A DNA stretch of 64,000 bases from Rhodococcoides corynebacterioides NBRC 14404 (GTDB taxonomy: Bacteria; Actinomycetota; Actinomycetes; Mycobacteriales; Mycobacteriaceae): the NCBI RefSeq assembly GCF_001894765.1, contig NZ_BCWV01000003.1, positions 434,001 to 498,000 of the forward strand, given 5' to 3'. Positions 54,581 through 62,850 of this stretch are shown piece by piece. The number at the start of each line of letters is the position of its first letter. The first letter of the stretch is position 1. Below the pieces are notes generated by a model. It was not told the DNA's origin and searched no databases. It saw nothing but the letters and a program-made list of their open reading frames with translations. The translations under genes were made by a program, and so were the position numbers.

Positions 54581-54599
54581 GCCGACCCCCGTCGACGCT

Positions 54600-55175
54600 C
54601 TACCGCAGCGAGGCCTCCACCCGATCCCGCACGCGGTCCCCGGCCTCCTCCGCGCGGGAACGCAGGATCGCGGGGTCGAGTCGCCCGAGCATCAACCCGT
54701 CGGCCACCACCTCGTCGAGGGTGAACTGGGAGATGCCACCGGCGGCGAGATCGAGCACCGTGCGGGTGGGGGTGGTCATCCGGAAGGTGCCGGTGCACTC
54801 GATGTCGTCGCCGACCAGTCGGCCGCGGTGCAGGGCGAGACGCTGATCGTGCGGACCGGCGGTGCCCGCGACCCGGACGTGGACGAACTGCGGGTGCAGG
54901 CTGCCCATCCCGTGCAGTTCGGACGCGCTCTGGTGCGAGATGACGGCGGAGGCGCCGAGCCAGGCGCACCACTTGGAGAACTCCTCGAACGCGTGCCGCG
55001 GCCAGTCCGCCACGCGCAGCAGGTCGGCCTCGACCACCGTCCAGGACCCCTCGCTCACGCGGGCGGCGATGTCGGCCGAGCGGTAGCCGGCATCGAGCGC
55101 CTGAGCACGGGTGAAGAACCCGTCCTGCTCCGTCACGAGGCAGTCGAGCCGCTCCACCACGTCGTCTCCGGACAT
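54600..55175 (-). CDS. AbiEi antitoxin-like domain protein (orphan)
   Basis: 191 residues. The N-terminal winged helix (QDGFFTRAQALDAGYRSADIAARVSEGSWTVVEADLLRV) and the following ISHQSASELHGMG segment are typical of the AbiEi type IV antitoxin family. This family is widespread in actinobacteria as single proteins. No nucleotidyltransferase toxin (AbiEii) gene is adjacent, so a toxin-antitoxin role is not supported. The ATG at 55175 is favoured by the TAGTCT box six bases upstream over a GTG at 55181. Confidence 0.8.
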   Translation of the reverse strand: MSGDDVVERLDCLVTEQDGFFTRAQALDAGYRSADIAARVSEGSWTVVEADLLRVADWPRHAFEEFSKWCAWLGASAVISHQSASELHGMGSLHPQFVHVRVAGTAGPHDQRLALHRGRLVGDDIECTGTFRMTTPTRTVLDLAAGGISQFTLDEVVADGLMLGRLDPAILRSRAEEAGDRVRDRVEASLR

Positions 55176-55181
55176 GGTCAC

Positions 55182-55187
55182 AGACTA
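55182..55187 (-). promoter_or_regulatory. -10 box, leaderless start of the AbiEi-like gene
   Basis: TAGTCT on the minus strand, 6 bases before the ATG at 55175. Confidence 0.5.
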
Positions 55188-55194
55188 CCCGCGA

Positions 55195-55210
55195 TGTGTC
55201 GCCTGTCACA
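55195..55210. promoter_or_regulatory. CRP/GlxR-like site in a divergent promoter region
   Basis: TGTGT-CGCCTG-TCACA matches TGTGA-N6-TCACA at 9 of 10 positions, with a perfect right half. It lies between the AbiEi-like and DUF2993 genes, just upstream of the TAGTCT box. Confidence 0.45.
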
Positions 55211-55277
55211 GCGCAGGGCCCACCCCGTGTGGTCGTGTCACCCATCCCGTCCTCAGAGTTGCCACACCAACGTCCCG

Positions 55278-55283
55278 CACAAT
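55278..55283 (+). promoter_or_regulatory. -10 box, leaderless start of the DUF2993 gene
   Basis: CACAAT, 7 bases before the ATG at 55291; no ribosome binding site. Confidence 0.4.
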
Positions 55284-55290
55284 GGTCCGC

Positions 55291-56031
55291 ATGACGACTT
55301 CCGCTCCCCGGCGACGCTCCCGGCTCCCCCTCGTCGCCGCCGTGGTGGTGATCGCCTTGGTCGCCGCTCTGATCGGCGGCGAGGTGTACGCCCGCAACCG
55401 CGTGAGCCAGTGCCTCGCGACGCAGTTCCAGAACGACCTGGGTTCCAAGGTCGACGTCGACCTCGGCTGGCAACCGGTGTTGCTGTCGCTGGTGACGAAG
55501 TCCTTCTCGTCCGTCGACATCTCGAGCGACGACTCCCGCTTCGGACCGGCGCAGGACATGCAGGTTCGGGCGACCGTGAACGACGTCGACCTCGAGACGT
55601 CGGAGACGTCCGGCGGCACCATCGGGTCCTCGACCGCGGACGTCGTCTGGTCCACCGACGGCATCCTCGCGACGCTGCAGCAGCAAGGCATCGGTTCCGT
55701 GGTCTCGGGCGTCACCGCCGACCCCGGCGCCGGAACGCTGCGGTTCGACATCGTCGGTGGCCTCGCGGCGCTGACCGTCCAGCCCACCGTGTCCGGCGAC
55801 ACCATCGACGTCCGGACCACGGACGCGTCGATCCTCGGCATCGGCATCCCGACGGATCTGGCGGACAGCGTCGTCGGGATCCTCACCGACAGCCTGACCA
55901 CGTTCCCGCTGGGCATGACGCCGGACACCCTGACCGTCACCGACACCGGGATCGAGCTGACCCTCTCCGGCGGGCAGTATCGGATCCCGCCGGCGCAGGC
56001 GGACAGCGGCGAGCAGGCGCTCAGCTGCTGA
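55291..56031 (+). CDS. DUF2993 (LmeA-like) secreted/membrane-anchored protein
   Basis: 246 residues. One N-terminal transmembrane or signal-anchor helix ([20 protein letters not shown]) is followed by an external beta-rich domain. Its sequence [38 protein letters not shown] is the DUF2993 signature. LmeA of mycobacteria, a DUF2993 protein, supports elongation of the mannan of lipomannan; a similar envelope role here is an inference. It overlaps convergent deoC by 11 bases. Confidence 0.82.
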   Translation: MTTSAPRRRSRLPLVAAVVVIALVAALIGGEVYARNRVSQCLATQFQNDLGSKVDVDLGWQPVLLSLVTKSFSSVDISSDDSRFGPAQDMQVRATVNDVDLETSETSGGTIGSSTADVVWSTDGILATLQQQGIGSVVSGVTADPGAGTLRFDIVGGLAALTVQPTVSGDTIDVRTTDASILGIGIPTDLADSVVGILTDSLTTFPLGMTPDTLTVTDTGIELTLSGGQYRIPPAQADSGEQALSC

Positions 56032-56701
56032 CGGGGAAGCCGTCCAGCACCGCGCGGGTACCCGAGAGCCCGAGCCGGGTCGCGCCGGCCTCGATCATCG
56101 CGCGCGCGGTGTCGGCGTCGCGGATTCCGCCGGACGCCTTGACGCCGAGGCGTCCCCCGACGGTCTCGGCCATGAGTTCGACGGCCCGGACCGACGCCCC
56201 GCCGGCGGGATGGAAGCCGGTGGAGGTCTTGACGAAGTTCGCGCCCCCGCGCTCGGCGGCGCGGCAGCACTCGACGACGGCGGTCTCGCCCTGCGGTGAC
56301 GCGAGCAGCGCCGCCGACTCGATGATGACCTTGAGGACGGCGGTGTCGCCCATGGCCTCACGCACGGTGATCACGTCGGCCAGCACGGCGTTCCAGTCCC
56401 CGGCGACGGCGGCGCCGACGTCGATGACCATGTCCACCTCGGCGGCGCCCTGCTGCACCGCCAGCCGCGCCTCCGATCCCTTGATCAGCGAGTGATGCTT
56501 GCCGGACGGGAAGCCGGCGACGACGGCGACCACCAGGTCACCGGTGTTCCGGAGGGGCAGCATCGACGGCGACACGCACACCGCCAGCACGCCGAGCTCG
56601 GTGGCCTCGGCGACCAACTCCCGCACGTCGGCGTCGGTGGCCTCGGGCTTGAGGAGGGTGTGATCGACCAGGCGGGCAACGGCGTCGCGGGTGAGCTCCA
56701 T
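56021..56701 (-). CDS. deoC: Deoxyribose-phosphate aldolase
   Basis: 226 residues, class I aldolase. It cleaves 2-deoxyribose-5-phosphate to glyceraldehyde-3-phosphate and acetaldehyde. The Schiff-base lysine is in [12 protein letters not shown] and the relay lysine in [36 protein letters not shown] and [14 protein letters not shown] are also diagnostic. The ATG at 56701 or 56710 both fit. It is divergent from purU, with 63 bases between. Confidence 0.95.
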   Translation of the reverse strand: MELTRDAVARLVDHTLLKPEATDADVRELVAEATELGVLAVCVSPSMLPLRNTGDLVVAVVAGFPSGKHHSLIKGSEARLAVQQGAAEVDMVIDVGAAVAGDWNAVLADVITVREAMGDTAVLKVIIESAALLASPQGETAVVECCRAAERGGANFVKTSTGFHPAGGASVRAVELMAETVGGRLGVKASGGIRDADTARAMIEAGATRLGLSGTRAVLDGFPVSS

Positions 56702-56764
56702 GGTCGCCATGCTCGCATGCGACCGGTGCGAGACTGCCTCGCGCTCGGTGAAAGACTGTCGGGC

Positions 56765-57637
56765 ATGTCGCACGCCCCCCGCTACGTCGTCACCCTCGGC
56801 TGCCCCGACCGCACGGGCATCGTCGCTCGCATCGCGACGTTCCTCGCCGACCTGGGCGGATCCATCGTCGAGGCGGCTTATCACGCCGACGCGGACAGTG
56901 GGTGGTTCTTCACTCGTCAGGCCGTGGACGCTGCGTCGATCGACATCGGGGTCGACGAGCTCCGGGAACGGTTCGCCACCGTGGCGGCGGAGATCGGGCC
57001 GGACACCGAATGGGCCGTGCACGATTCGTCCGTGCGCAAGCGGGTGGTCCTGCTGGTGAGCAAGGAGGGGCACTGCCTCCACGATCTGCTGGGCCGCGCG
57101 GCCGGCGGTGAGCTGCCGGCCACCATCGATGCCGTGATCGGCAATCACCCGGACCTGGAGGCCGTCACCCGCGCGCACGGGACCCCGTTCCATCACGTGC
57201 CGTTCCCGTCCGACCCGGCCGAGCGGGGACCGTCGTTCGCGCAGTTGCGGGAGCTGGTCGACTCCTACGATCCCGACGCCGTGGTGCTCGCGCGCTTCAT
57301 GCAGGTACTGCCCGAGGAGCTGTGCGATCACTGGGCCGGCCGGGCGCTCAACATCCACCACAGCTTCCTGCCCTCGTTCGTCGGCGCGCGGCCCTATCAC
57401 CAGGCGTTCGCGCGCGGCGTGAAGCTCATCGGCGCCACCTGCCACTACGTGACGGCCGAACTCGACGCGGGCCCGATCGTCGAACAGGACGTCATCCGCG
57501 TCGACCACGCCGATGCCGTGTCGGACATGGTTCGCCAGGGCCGCGACATCGAGAAGCTGGTGCTCGCGCGTGGGCTGCGCTGGCACCTCGAGGACCGCGT
57601 CCTCGTGCACGGCCGGAAGACCGTGGTCTTCAGCTAG
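56765..57637 (+). CDS. purU: Formyltetrahydrofolate deformylase
   Basis: 290 residues. An N-terminal ACT domain ([30 protein letters not shown]) precedes the hydrolase domain. The catalytic Asn-His-Asp set lies in [21 protein letters not shown] and [13 protein letters not shown]. It releases formate from 10-formyl-tetrahydrofolate, balancing one-carbon pools with purine synthesis. The ATG at 56765 is the family start. Its end overlaps the convergent hydrolase by four bases. Confidence 0.95.
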   Translation: MSHAPRYVVTLGCPDRTGIVARIATFLADLGGSIVEAAYHADADSGWFFTRQAVDAASIDIGVDELRERFATVAAEIGPDTEWAVHDSSVRKRVVLLVSKEGHCLHDLLGRAAGGELPATIDAVIGNHPDLEAVTRAHGTPFHHVPFPSDPAERGPSFAQLRELVDSYDPDAVVLARFMQVLPEELCDHWAGRALNIHHSFLPSFVGARPYHQAFARGVKLIGATCHYVTAELDAGPIVEQDVIRVDHADAVSDMVRQGRDIEKLVLARGLRWHLEDRVLVHGRKTVVFS

Positions 57638-58656
57638 CGGTCGGCCAACCGGACCAGGGCGGCGTCGAACTCCGCGATCGCCTCGACCGACGCCATGTGT
57701 CCGACCCCGGGCAGTTCGACGAGCTCGTCGAGGACGTTCGCGCGGTCGAGTTGCTCCGCGAGACGTCGGGACTGAACGGGTGGCGTCAGGCGGTCCTCCG
57801 TGCCCACCACCACGACGGTGGGCACGTCGATGTTGGTCACCGCGTCCCGGATCTCGACGGTGGTGAGAACGGCTCCCCACATCCCGCGGGTGCGCGGGGC
57901 GCAGTCCCGCACGACGCGTTCGCAGAACGCCACCTGTGCGGGGGTGGACCGGGTGCCCATCGTGGCGTAGCGCAGGGCCCGCGTCGACAGGCGGGTCGCC
58001 GGCAACGGCAGGGCCGACCCCATGACGGACGCCGCCAGACGGGCCGGTACCTGCGGGACACCGGGCGGCAGCGGTACGACGGTGGTCTCGCGCACCAGCG
58101 AGTCGCTGGCCGTGTCCGCCAGCAGGATGCCCTTGGCGCGCTCGCGCACCTGGGTGGGGTAGCGGGACGCCCACGACATGACCGAGATCCCGCCCATGCT
58201 GTGTCCGGCGATCACGGCGGGGGCACCCGGCCGCACGGTGGCGGCGAGGACGGCGGCGAGATCGTCGCCGAGGACGTCGGGGTCCAGCGGGCGCGTCCCG
58301 ACCTCGCTGCGACCGTGTCCGCGCTGGTCGTAGACGACGACGCGGTACTTGTCGGCCAGGTCGTTGATCTGCGGCGCCCAGAAGTCGGCGGAGCACGTCC
58401 ACCCATGGCTGAGGACGATCGGGGTGGCGTCGGGGTCGCCGTACTCGAGAACGCGGAGCCGCGCTCCGTCGTCCGTCACGACGTCGACCGTGCGCGGGAC
58501 GAGGTCGGGCGTCCGCAACAGGTCGTCGGTGTCCGCGAGCCGGGTCGACGGCGGTGCCGACCGGCGGGTGCGGCGGCGGAGCAGGACGCCACCGACGACG
58601 AGGGCGCCCGCCAGAACGGGAACGACCCGGGCACCGGATCTCTTCTCCGTGGACAT
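57634..58656 (-). CDS. Membrane-anchored alpha/beta hydrolase
   Basis: 340 residues. A short N-terminal hydrophobic segment, [16 protein letters not shown], with a following RRRTRRS stop-transfer suggests anchoring with the body in the cytosol. The hydrolase domain has [12 protein letters not shown], the elbow [12 protein letters not shown], the acid region [11 protein letters not shown] and the His in [11 protein letters not shown]. The substrate is unknown. It follows the degenerate sensor gene by 15 bases on the same strand, so the two are probably co-transcribed. Confidence 0.86.
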   Translation of the reverse strand: MSTEKRSGARVVPVLAGALVVGGVLLRRRTRRSAPPSTRLADTDDLLRTPDLVPRTVDVVTDDGARLRVLEYGDPDATPIVLSHGWTCSADFWAPQINDLADKYRVVVYDQRGHGRSEVGTRPLDPDVLGDDLAAVLAATVRPGAPAVIAGHSMGGISVMSWASRYPTQVRERAKGILLADTASDSLVRETTVVPLPPGVPQVPARLAASVMGSALPLPATRLSTRALRYATMGTRSTPAQVAFCERVVRDCAPRTRGMWGAVLTTVEIRDAVTNIDVPTVVVVGTEDRLTPPVQSRRLAEQLDRANVLDELVELPGVGHMASVEAIAEFDAALVRLADR

Positions 58657-58671
58657 GGCCGTAACCCTAGG

Positions 58672-59697
58672 TCACGTCTTTCTCGATTTCTCGGTCGCGT
58701 CGCTCCCCGCCGCCCGGCGCGCACCGTCGACGAGCCCGTTGACGGTGGCGGTCAGGTCGTCGATCCGGGCGACGGCGTCGCGGTAGATCGTGGTGTCGTC
58801 CGGGTCGCGTTCGGCGCGATCGAGGCGCTCGCGCAGGTCGGCGAGCGGCTGACGAAGGTCCTCCCCGGCCGCGATGACGAGGTCCTTCTGGGCGCGATTC
58901 GAGGCGTCGACGGCGTCCATCATCGCGTTGAACCGGACCGCGAGAGCCGCCAGCTCTCGGTCGCCGACGACGGCCACGGGGGCGAGATCGGCGGTGGTCA
59001 CCACCCGCTCGAAGGCGAGCCGGAGCCGCCGCACCGGTCGGAGCCCCGTCGTGAGTACGACGGCGGTGAGCACGTAGGCGACCAGCCACACCGCCGCCGT
59101 GAAGATCACCAACGCGACGTCGAGTCGGCGTAGCTGGGCGTGCAGCGTGTCGAGGGAGTTGGCGACCATGACCACGCTCGCCGGGCCGTCGGCATTCCTG
59201 GCGCCGTCCGATCCGGTTCCGGGGCCGGGCGCGGCGACGTAGCCGATGGTCCAGTCCCCGGCGTCGACGAACGCGATCGAGTCGGTCGCGCGGGCGGCGA
59301 GATCGCGGGCGAGCAACGACGGTCCGCCCTCGGGCGCGAGGAACGGACCGTGCCCGCCCACCGGATAGGAGGTGAGGAGGGCACCGTCGCGATAGATCGC
59401 GTCGACCGGGGCGCTCCCGTCCATCGGGCGGAACAGGGTGGTGGCCGTCGCGAGGCGTTGTTCCGTGGCGGACGCGGTGACGATGCCGGTGATGCGCGAC
59501 GTGAGCTCGGTCTGCACTCGCGAGGCGAGCAGATGCTGGGCGGCGACGTGGGTGCAGAGCGAGAAGCCGGCCAGCAGGACGATGGTCGTGAGGCCGATCT
59601 GGACGCGCAGTCGGTGGACCAGGGACCACCGTGCGGTGTCGGGCCACCACCTCCGCCGGACGGTGCGCGGCCGCCGAGGACGCCGGAAGGCGGGCAT
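58672..59697 (-). CDS. Degenerate sensor histidine kinase (HAMP-HisKA, no ATPase domain)
   Basis: 341 residues. The architecture is a transmembrane helix (VQIGLTTIVLLAGFSLCTHVAA), an external sensor loop of about 140 residues, a second helix (VALVIFTAAVWLVAYVLTAVVL), a HAMP domain and a HisKA-like helix pair. The phosphoacceptor box reads AAGEDLRQPLADLRERL, so the His of SHELRTPL is Glu (about residue 279). The protein ends after the dimerisation helices; no N, G1 or G2 ATP-binding box exists. It cannot autophosphorylate. The ATG at 59697 has GGAGG 12 bases upstream; a GTG at 59718 is possible. No response regulator is adjacent. Confidence 0.8.
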   Translation of the reverse strand: MPAFRRPRRPRTVRRRWWPDTARWSLVHRLRVQIGLTTIVLLAGFSLCTHVAAQHLLASRVQTELTSRITGIVTASATEQRLATATTLFRPMDGSAPVDAIYRDGALLTSYPVGGHGPFLAPEGGPSLLARDLAARATDSIAFVDAGDWTIGYVAAPGPGTGSDGARNADGPASVVMVANSLDTLHAQLRRLDVALVIFTAAVWLVAYVLTAVVLTTGLRPVRRLRLAFERVVTTADLAPVAVVGDRELAALAVRFNAMMDAVDASNRAQKDLVIAAGEDLRQPLADLRERLDRAERDPDDTTIYRDAVARIDDLTATVNGLVDGARRAAGSDATEKSRKT

Positions 59698-59779
59698 GGT
59701 GGGCAGTGTCCTCCGCACACCTGAGACCAGCCTGAGCCGGATGTGTTCGGGTAGCCGAACTCTTCCGTCCGGCGTCCCC

Positions 59780-59785
59780 TACACT
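59780..59785 (+). promoter_or_regulatory. -10 box, leaderless start of mntH
   Basis: TACACT, 7 bases before the ATG at 59793; no ribosome binding site. Confidence 0.6.
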
Positions 59786-59792
59786 CACCGCC

Positions 59793-61040
59793 ATGTCCGA
59801 TCGACTCGCGTACCGCGCGGCCGCCCCCGGCCGCACACGCTCGGTGATGCTCCTGGGCCCGGCATTCGTCGCCGCCATCGCCTACGTCGATCCGGGCAAC
59901 GTGGCCGCCAACCTCACGGCCGGAGCGCGGTACGGGTATCTGCTGGTCTGGGTCCTGGTGGCCGCGAACGCGATGGCGGTGCTCGTCCAGTACCTGTCGG
60001 CCAAGCTCGGCCTGGTCTCCGGGCGGTCGCTCCCCGAGGTCCTCGGGGACCGCCTGCGCCCGTGGACCCGACGCGCGTTCTGGGTGCAGGCCGAGGCGGT
60101 CGCCGTCGCCACCGACATCGCCGAGGTGATCGGTGGCGCCATCGCGCTACGACTGCTGTTCGGCATCCCGCTCCCGCTCGGCGGCCTCATCACGGGCGTG
60201 GTGTCGATGATCGTGCTGGCCGTGCAGTCCCGACGCGGCCAGCGCACGTTCGAGTTCGTCGTCATCGGCATGCTCGCGGTGATCACCGTCGGCTTCCTCA
60301 CCGGGCTCTTCTTCTCCGACGTCGACGCCGCCGGAGTCGCGGGCGGCCTGGTCCCCGGTTTCGACGGCAGCGGGTCGGTGTTGCTCGCCGCGAGCATGCT
60401 GGGGGCGACGGTGATGCCGCACGCTATCTATCTGCACTCGGCGTTGGCTCGGGATCGACACGGAGTCGAGACGGATCCCGTGAAGCTGGACCGACTGCTG
60501 CGGGTGACGAAGTGGGACGTGACGTTCGCGTTGATCGTCGCGGGCACGGTGAACATCGGCATGCTGCTGCTCGCGGCGTCGTCGCTGCTCGGCCGCGAGG
60601 GCACCGACACCATCGACGGCGCGCACGCCGCGATCCAGAGCACGCTCGGCCCCTCGGTCGCCGCGGTCTTCGCCGTGGGGCTGCTGGCGTCGGGGCTCGC
60701 CTCGACCGCCGTCGGCTGCGCCGCGGGTGCGGAGATCATGAAGGGACTGCTGCGCAAGCGGATCCCGCTGCAACTCCGACGCGTGCTGACGCTGATCCCC
60801 GCACTGATCGTGCTGGGCGCGGGAGTCGATCCCACTCTGGCTCTCGTGCTCAGTCAGGTGGTGCTGAGCATGTGCATCCCGTTCGCCCTGGTCCCGCTGG
60901 TCCGACTGACGTCGGACCGCCGTGTCATGGGCGACCGGGTGAACTCACGCACCACGGTGACCCTGGCGACACTGGCCACCGGGGCCATCGTGGCCCTGAA
61001 CGTGGCGTTGTTGTGGCTGACCGCGACCGGGCGGGCCTGA
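59793..61040 (+). CDS. mntH: Nramp-family divalent metal (Mn2+/Fe2+) transporter
   Basis: 415 residues and about eleven transmembrane helices. The metal site has DPGN (residues 33-36) in helix 1 and MPH (208-210) in helix 6, with the Nramp-specific Met. It imports Mn(II) or Fe(II) with protons. An MntR or Fur-type operator was not recognised upstream. It is divergent from the degenerate sensor gene. Confidence 0.95.
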   Translation: MSDRLAYRAAAPGRTRSVMLLGPAFVAAIAYVDPGNVAANLTAGARYGYLLVWVLVAANAMAVLVQYLSAKLGLVSGRSLPEVLGDRLRPWTRRAFWVQAEAVAVATDIAEVIGGAIALRLLFGIPLPLGGLITGVVSMIVLAVQSRRGQRTFEFVVIGMLAVITVGFLTGLFFSDVDAAGVAGGLVPGFDGSGSVLLAASMLGATVMPHAIYLHSALARDRHGVETDPVKLDRLLRVTKWDVTFALIVAGTVNIGMLLLAASSLLGREGTDTIDGAHAAIQSTLGPSVAAVFAVGLLASGLASTAVGCAAGAEIMKGLLRKRIPLQLRRVLTLIPALIVLGAGVDPTLALVLSQVVLSMCIPFALVPLVRLTSDRRVMGDRVNSRTTVTLATLATGAIVALNVALLWLTATGRA

Positions 61041-61041
61041 C

Positions 61042-61335
61042 CTACCAGCGAGGTCCGCGCTGGACGTCGTCGACCTTCGGGCGCACGTCCACCAGGTACA
61101 CACCCATGGCGACGACGGCGATGATGCCGATGAAGTTGATGACGGGCACCACCAGGAGCACGAGCAGGGCGATGACGAGGATCGCGATCCAGCCCTGCTT
61201 GCTCAGCTTGTCCGCGGCGGTGAACGCGTCCCCGCGCTGACGCACGGCGTGGAACAGCGAGAACGCGACACCGAACAGCGCGATGAGCTGCAGGACGTAC
61301 TCGATGGCGCTGGTCGCGCTGGTGGCGAGGGGCAT
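61042..61335 (-). CDS. DUF2516 small membrane protein (Rv0476-like)
   Basis: 97 residues, three hydrophobic segments: IEYVLQLIALFGVAFSLFHAV, WIAILVIALLVLLVVPVINF and IGIIAVVAMGVYLVDVRP. It matches the DUF2516 gene that follows hbhA in mycobacteria. The function is unknown. The ATG at 61335 has TAGAAT seven bases upstream, so it has its own promoter in addition to any readthrough from hbhA. Confidence 0.86.
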   Translation of the reverse strand: MPLATSATSAIEYVLQLIALFGVAFSLFHAVRQRGDAFTAADKLSKQGWIAILVIALLVLLVVPVINFIGIIAVVAMGVYLVDVRPKVDDVQRGPRW

Positions 61336-61342
61336 ACGTCCG

Positions 61343-61348
61343 ATTCTA
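61343..61348 (-). promoter_or_regulatory. -10 box, leaderless start of DUF2516 gene
   Basis: TAGAAT on the minus strand, one mismatch to TATAAT, 7 bases before the ATG at 61335. Confidence 0.6.
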
Positions 61349-61357
61349 GAGCGACCG

Positions 61358-61390
61358 CGGCCCCCGCGCACGAAGGGTGCGCGGGGGCCG
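61358..61390 (-). terminator. Terminator hairpin after hbhA
   Basis: CGGCCCCCGCGCAC and GTGCGCGGGGGCCG are perfect 14-base arms around a 5-base loop. The hairpin starts 20 bases after the hbhA stop. There is no U-tract. Confidence 0.8.
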
Positions 61391-61410
61391 GGACGAGTCG
61401 GCGGAGCCGA

Positions 61411-62229
61411 TCAGCTGGTGCTCTTCTTGGCCGGGGTGGCCTTCTTGGCAGGGGTCTTCTTCGCCGGGGTGGTCGACTTCGCGGCCGGGGTGGTCTTCTT
61501 GGCCGGGGTCTTCTTGATGGGCGAGTTCGCGTCGTTGCGCGTCTTGCCCTCGACCGTGCCGGCAGCGCCGGAGACCTTGTCGGAGGCCTTCTGGCCGGCC
61601 GTCTTGGCCTTGTCGCCGGCCTCGTCGAGGTTCTCGCTCAGCTCGTCGGCGCCGTCCTTGATGGCCTCGGCGGCCTCGTCGGCGCCCTCCTGGACTCGCT
61701 TCGAGGCGCGGCCTGCCAGCTCCGCGGCACGCTCACCGACGGCGCGGGTCTGCGAGGCGACGGTGCCGAGGGTGTCCTCGGTGAGGTCGACGGCGTCGTT
61801 GGCGGCCTTGTTGGCGCGCTCGAGGCCCTCCTCGATCTGCGGGTTCTTCCGGATGCGCTCGACCGTCTCCTCACCACGCTCCGCGAGAGCGGTGTAGAGG
61901 TCGGACGCCACCTTGAGGTACGCCTCGGCGACCTTGCGCAGCTCCTCCGGGGTGAAGCGCTCACGCAACTCGGCGATCTCCTCGGGCAGCTCCTGCGGCA
62001 GCGCCTCGAGCCGGTTCCGGAGCGTCTCGACGCTCTCGGTCACGTCTTCCTGCAGGTCCGCGAGGCGGGCGCGGGCGGTGTCGACGCGGTCGCCCACGTC
62101 TGCCTGCGTGCTCTCGGCGCGGTTGCGCACCTGGGCCACCACGTCGGCCACGGCCTGCACCACGGCGTCGCCGGCGCCGACGGCGGCGTACAGCGGGGTC
62201 TTGACGGTGTCGAACTTGGGATCGGTCAT
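61411..62229 (-). CDS. hbhA: Heparin-binding hemagglutinin-like protein HbhA
   Basis: 272 residues. The start TPLYAAVGAGDAVVQAVADVV is diagnostic for HbhA. A long charged coiled coil (about residues 30-200) is followed by a lysine-, alanine- and proline-rich tail with repeated KKTPAKK-type units, the heparin/DNA-binding part in mycobacteria. In mycobacteria it is surface exposed and mediates adhesion; homologues of non-pathogens also associate with lipid inclusions. The ATG at 62229 has AGGAGAG six bases upstream. The regulator gene ends just before it. Confidence 0.93.
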   Translation of the reverse strand: MTDPKFDTVKTPLYAAVGAGDAVVQAVADVVAQVRNRAESTQADVGDRVDTARARLADLQEDVTESVETLRNRLEALPQELPEEIAELRERFTPEELRKVAEAYLKVASDLYTALAERGEETVERIRKNPQIEEGLERANKAANDAVDLTEDTLGTVASQTRAVGERAAELAGRASKRVQEGADEAAEAIKDGADELSENLDEAGDKAKTAGQKASDKVSGAAGTVEGKTRNDANSPIKKTPAKKTTPAAKSTTPAKKTPAKKATPAKKSTS

Positions 62230-62230
62230 G

Positions 62231-62698
62231 TCACTCTCCTGGGGTCGTTGTCGCTCGGTGTCGGGGCGTGTCGGGGGTCTCGTCCTCGGGGCCGGCGTCG
62301 TTCTCGCGCCGGAACGAGTAGTAGATCTCCAACAGCACCTGCTTCTGCCGTTCGGTGATGGATTCGTCGCCGTGCACAGCGTCGACGACGGGGCTGTGCG
62401 GCCGCTCCTCGAGCAGACCGGCTCGCACGTAGAGGACCTCCGAGGACACCCGAAGACCCTTCGCGATCGAGGCCAGTACCTCGGCGGACGGCTTGCGCAG
62501 CCCACGTTCGATCTGACTCAGGTACGGGTTGCTGACACCGGCCGACTGGGCGAGCTGGCGCAGGGACACCTGCGCGGACTCCCGCTGCGACCGGATGAAG
62601 CTTCCGATGTCCGACGTCGCGCTGCTGACGACTCTCGCCGCGAGATCGCCGGGAGACGACTGCGCGTCGCCACCGCTCTCGGTGTCGGTGTTCGCCAT
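62231..62698 (-). CDS. XRE-family transcriptional regulator (Rv0474-like)
   Basis: 155 residues. The HTH (about residues 30-85) reads IGSFIRSQRESAQVSLRQLAQSAGVSNPYLSQIERGLRKPSAEVLASIAKGL. A conserved C-terminal segment YVRAGLLEER...ITERQKQVLLEIYYSFRREN follows, then a flexible tail. It sits one base before hbhA, as in mycobacteria. A promoter with two identical palindromes lies upstream and is the likely self-binding site. Confidence 0.9.
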   Translation of the reverse strand: MANTDTESGGDAQSSPGDLAARVVSSATSDIGSFIRSQRESAQVSLRQLAQSAGVSNPYLSQIERGLRKPSAEVLASIAKGLRVSSEVLYVRAGLLEERPHSPVVDAVHGDESITERQKQVLLEIYYSFRRENDAGPEDETPDTPRHRATTTPGE

Positions 62699-62763
62699 CG
62701 CTGCACCTCCCCTGATCGGCCATGCCGTGCGGCCGTGTCACCCGGCCGCGTCGTACGAAACCC

Positions 62764-62807
62764 ACGATAACGAGGGGTGCTAGCAAGAGCAAGCACTCTG
62801 CTAGCAC
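62764..62807 (-). promoter_or_regulatory. Promoter of the XRE-hbhA operon flanked by two TGCTAGCA palindromes
   Basis: The minus strand has -35 TTGCTC (62787-62792), a 17-base spacer and -10 TATCGT (62764-62769). Two copies of the 8-base palindrome TGCTAGCA (62778-62785 and 62799-62806) flank the -35 box, with centres exactly 21 bases apart. They form the outer arms (GTGCTAGCA/TGCTAGCAC) of a larger inverted repeat. Confidence 0.65.
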
Positions 62808-62850
62808 CGATGTCGTTACGCCGATCACACCGGTGCCGGCGCCCGGACGA

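Noticed and set aside
54600-55175. Active type IV toxin-antitoxin system
   Set aside because: Only the antitoxin-like domain is present; no toxin gene is adjacent.
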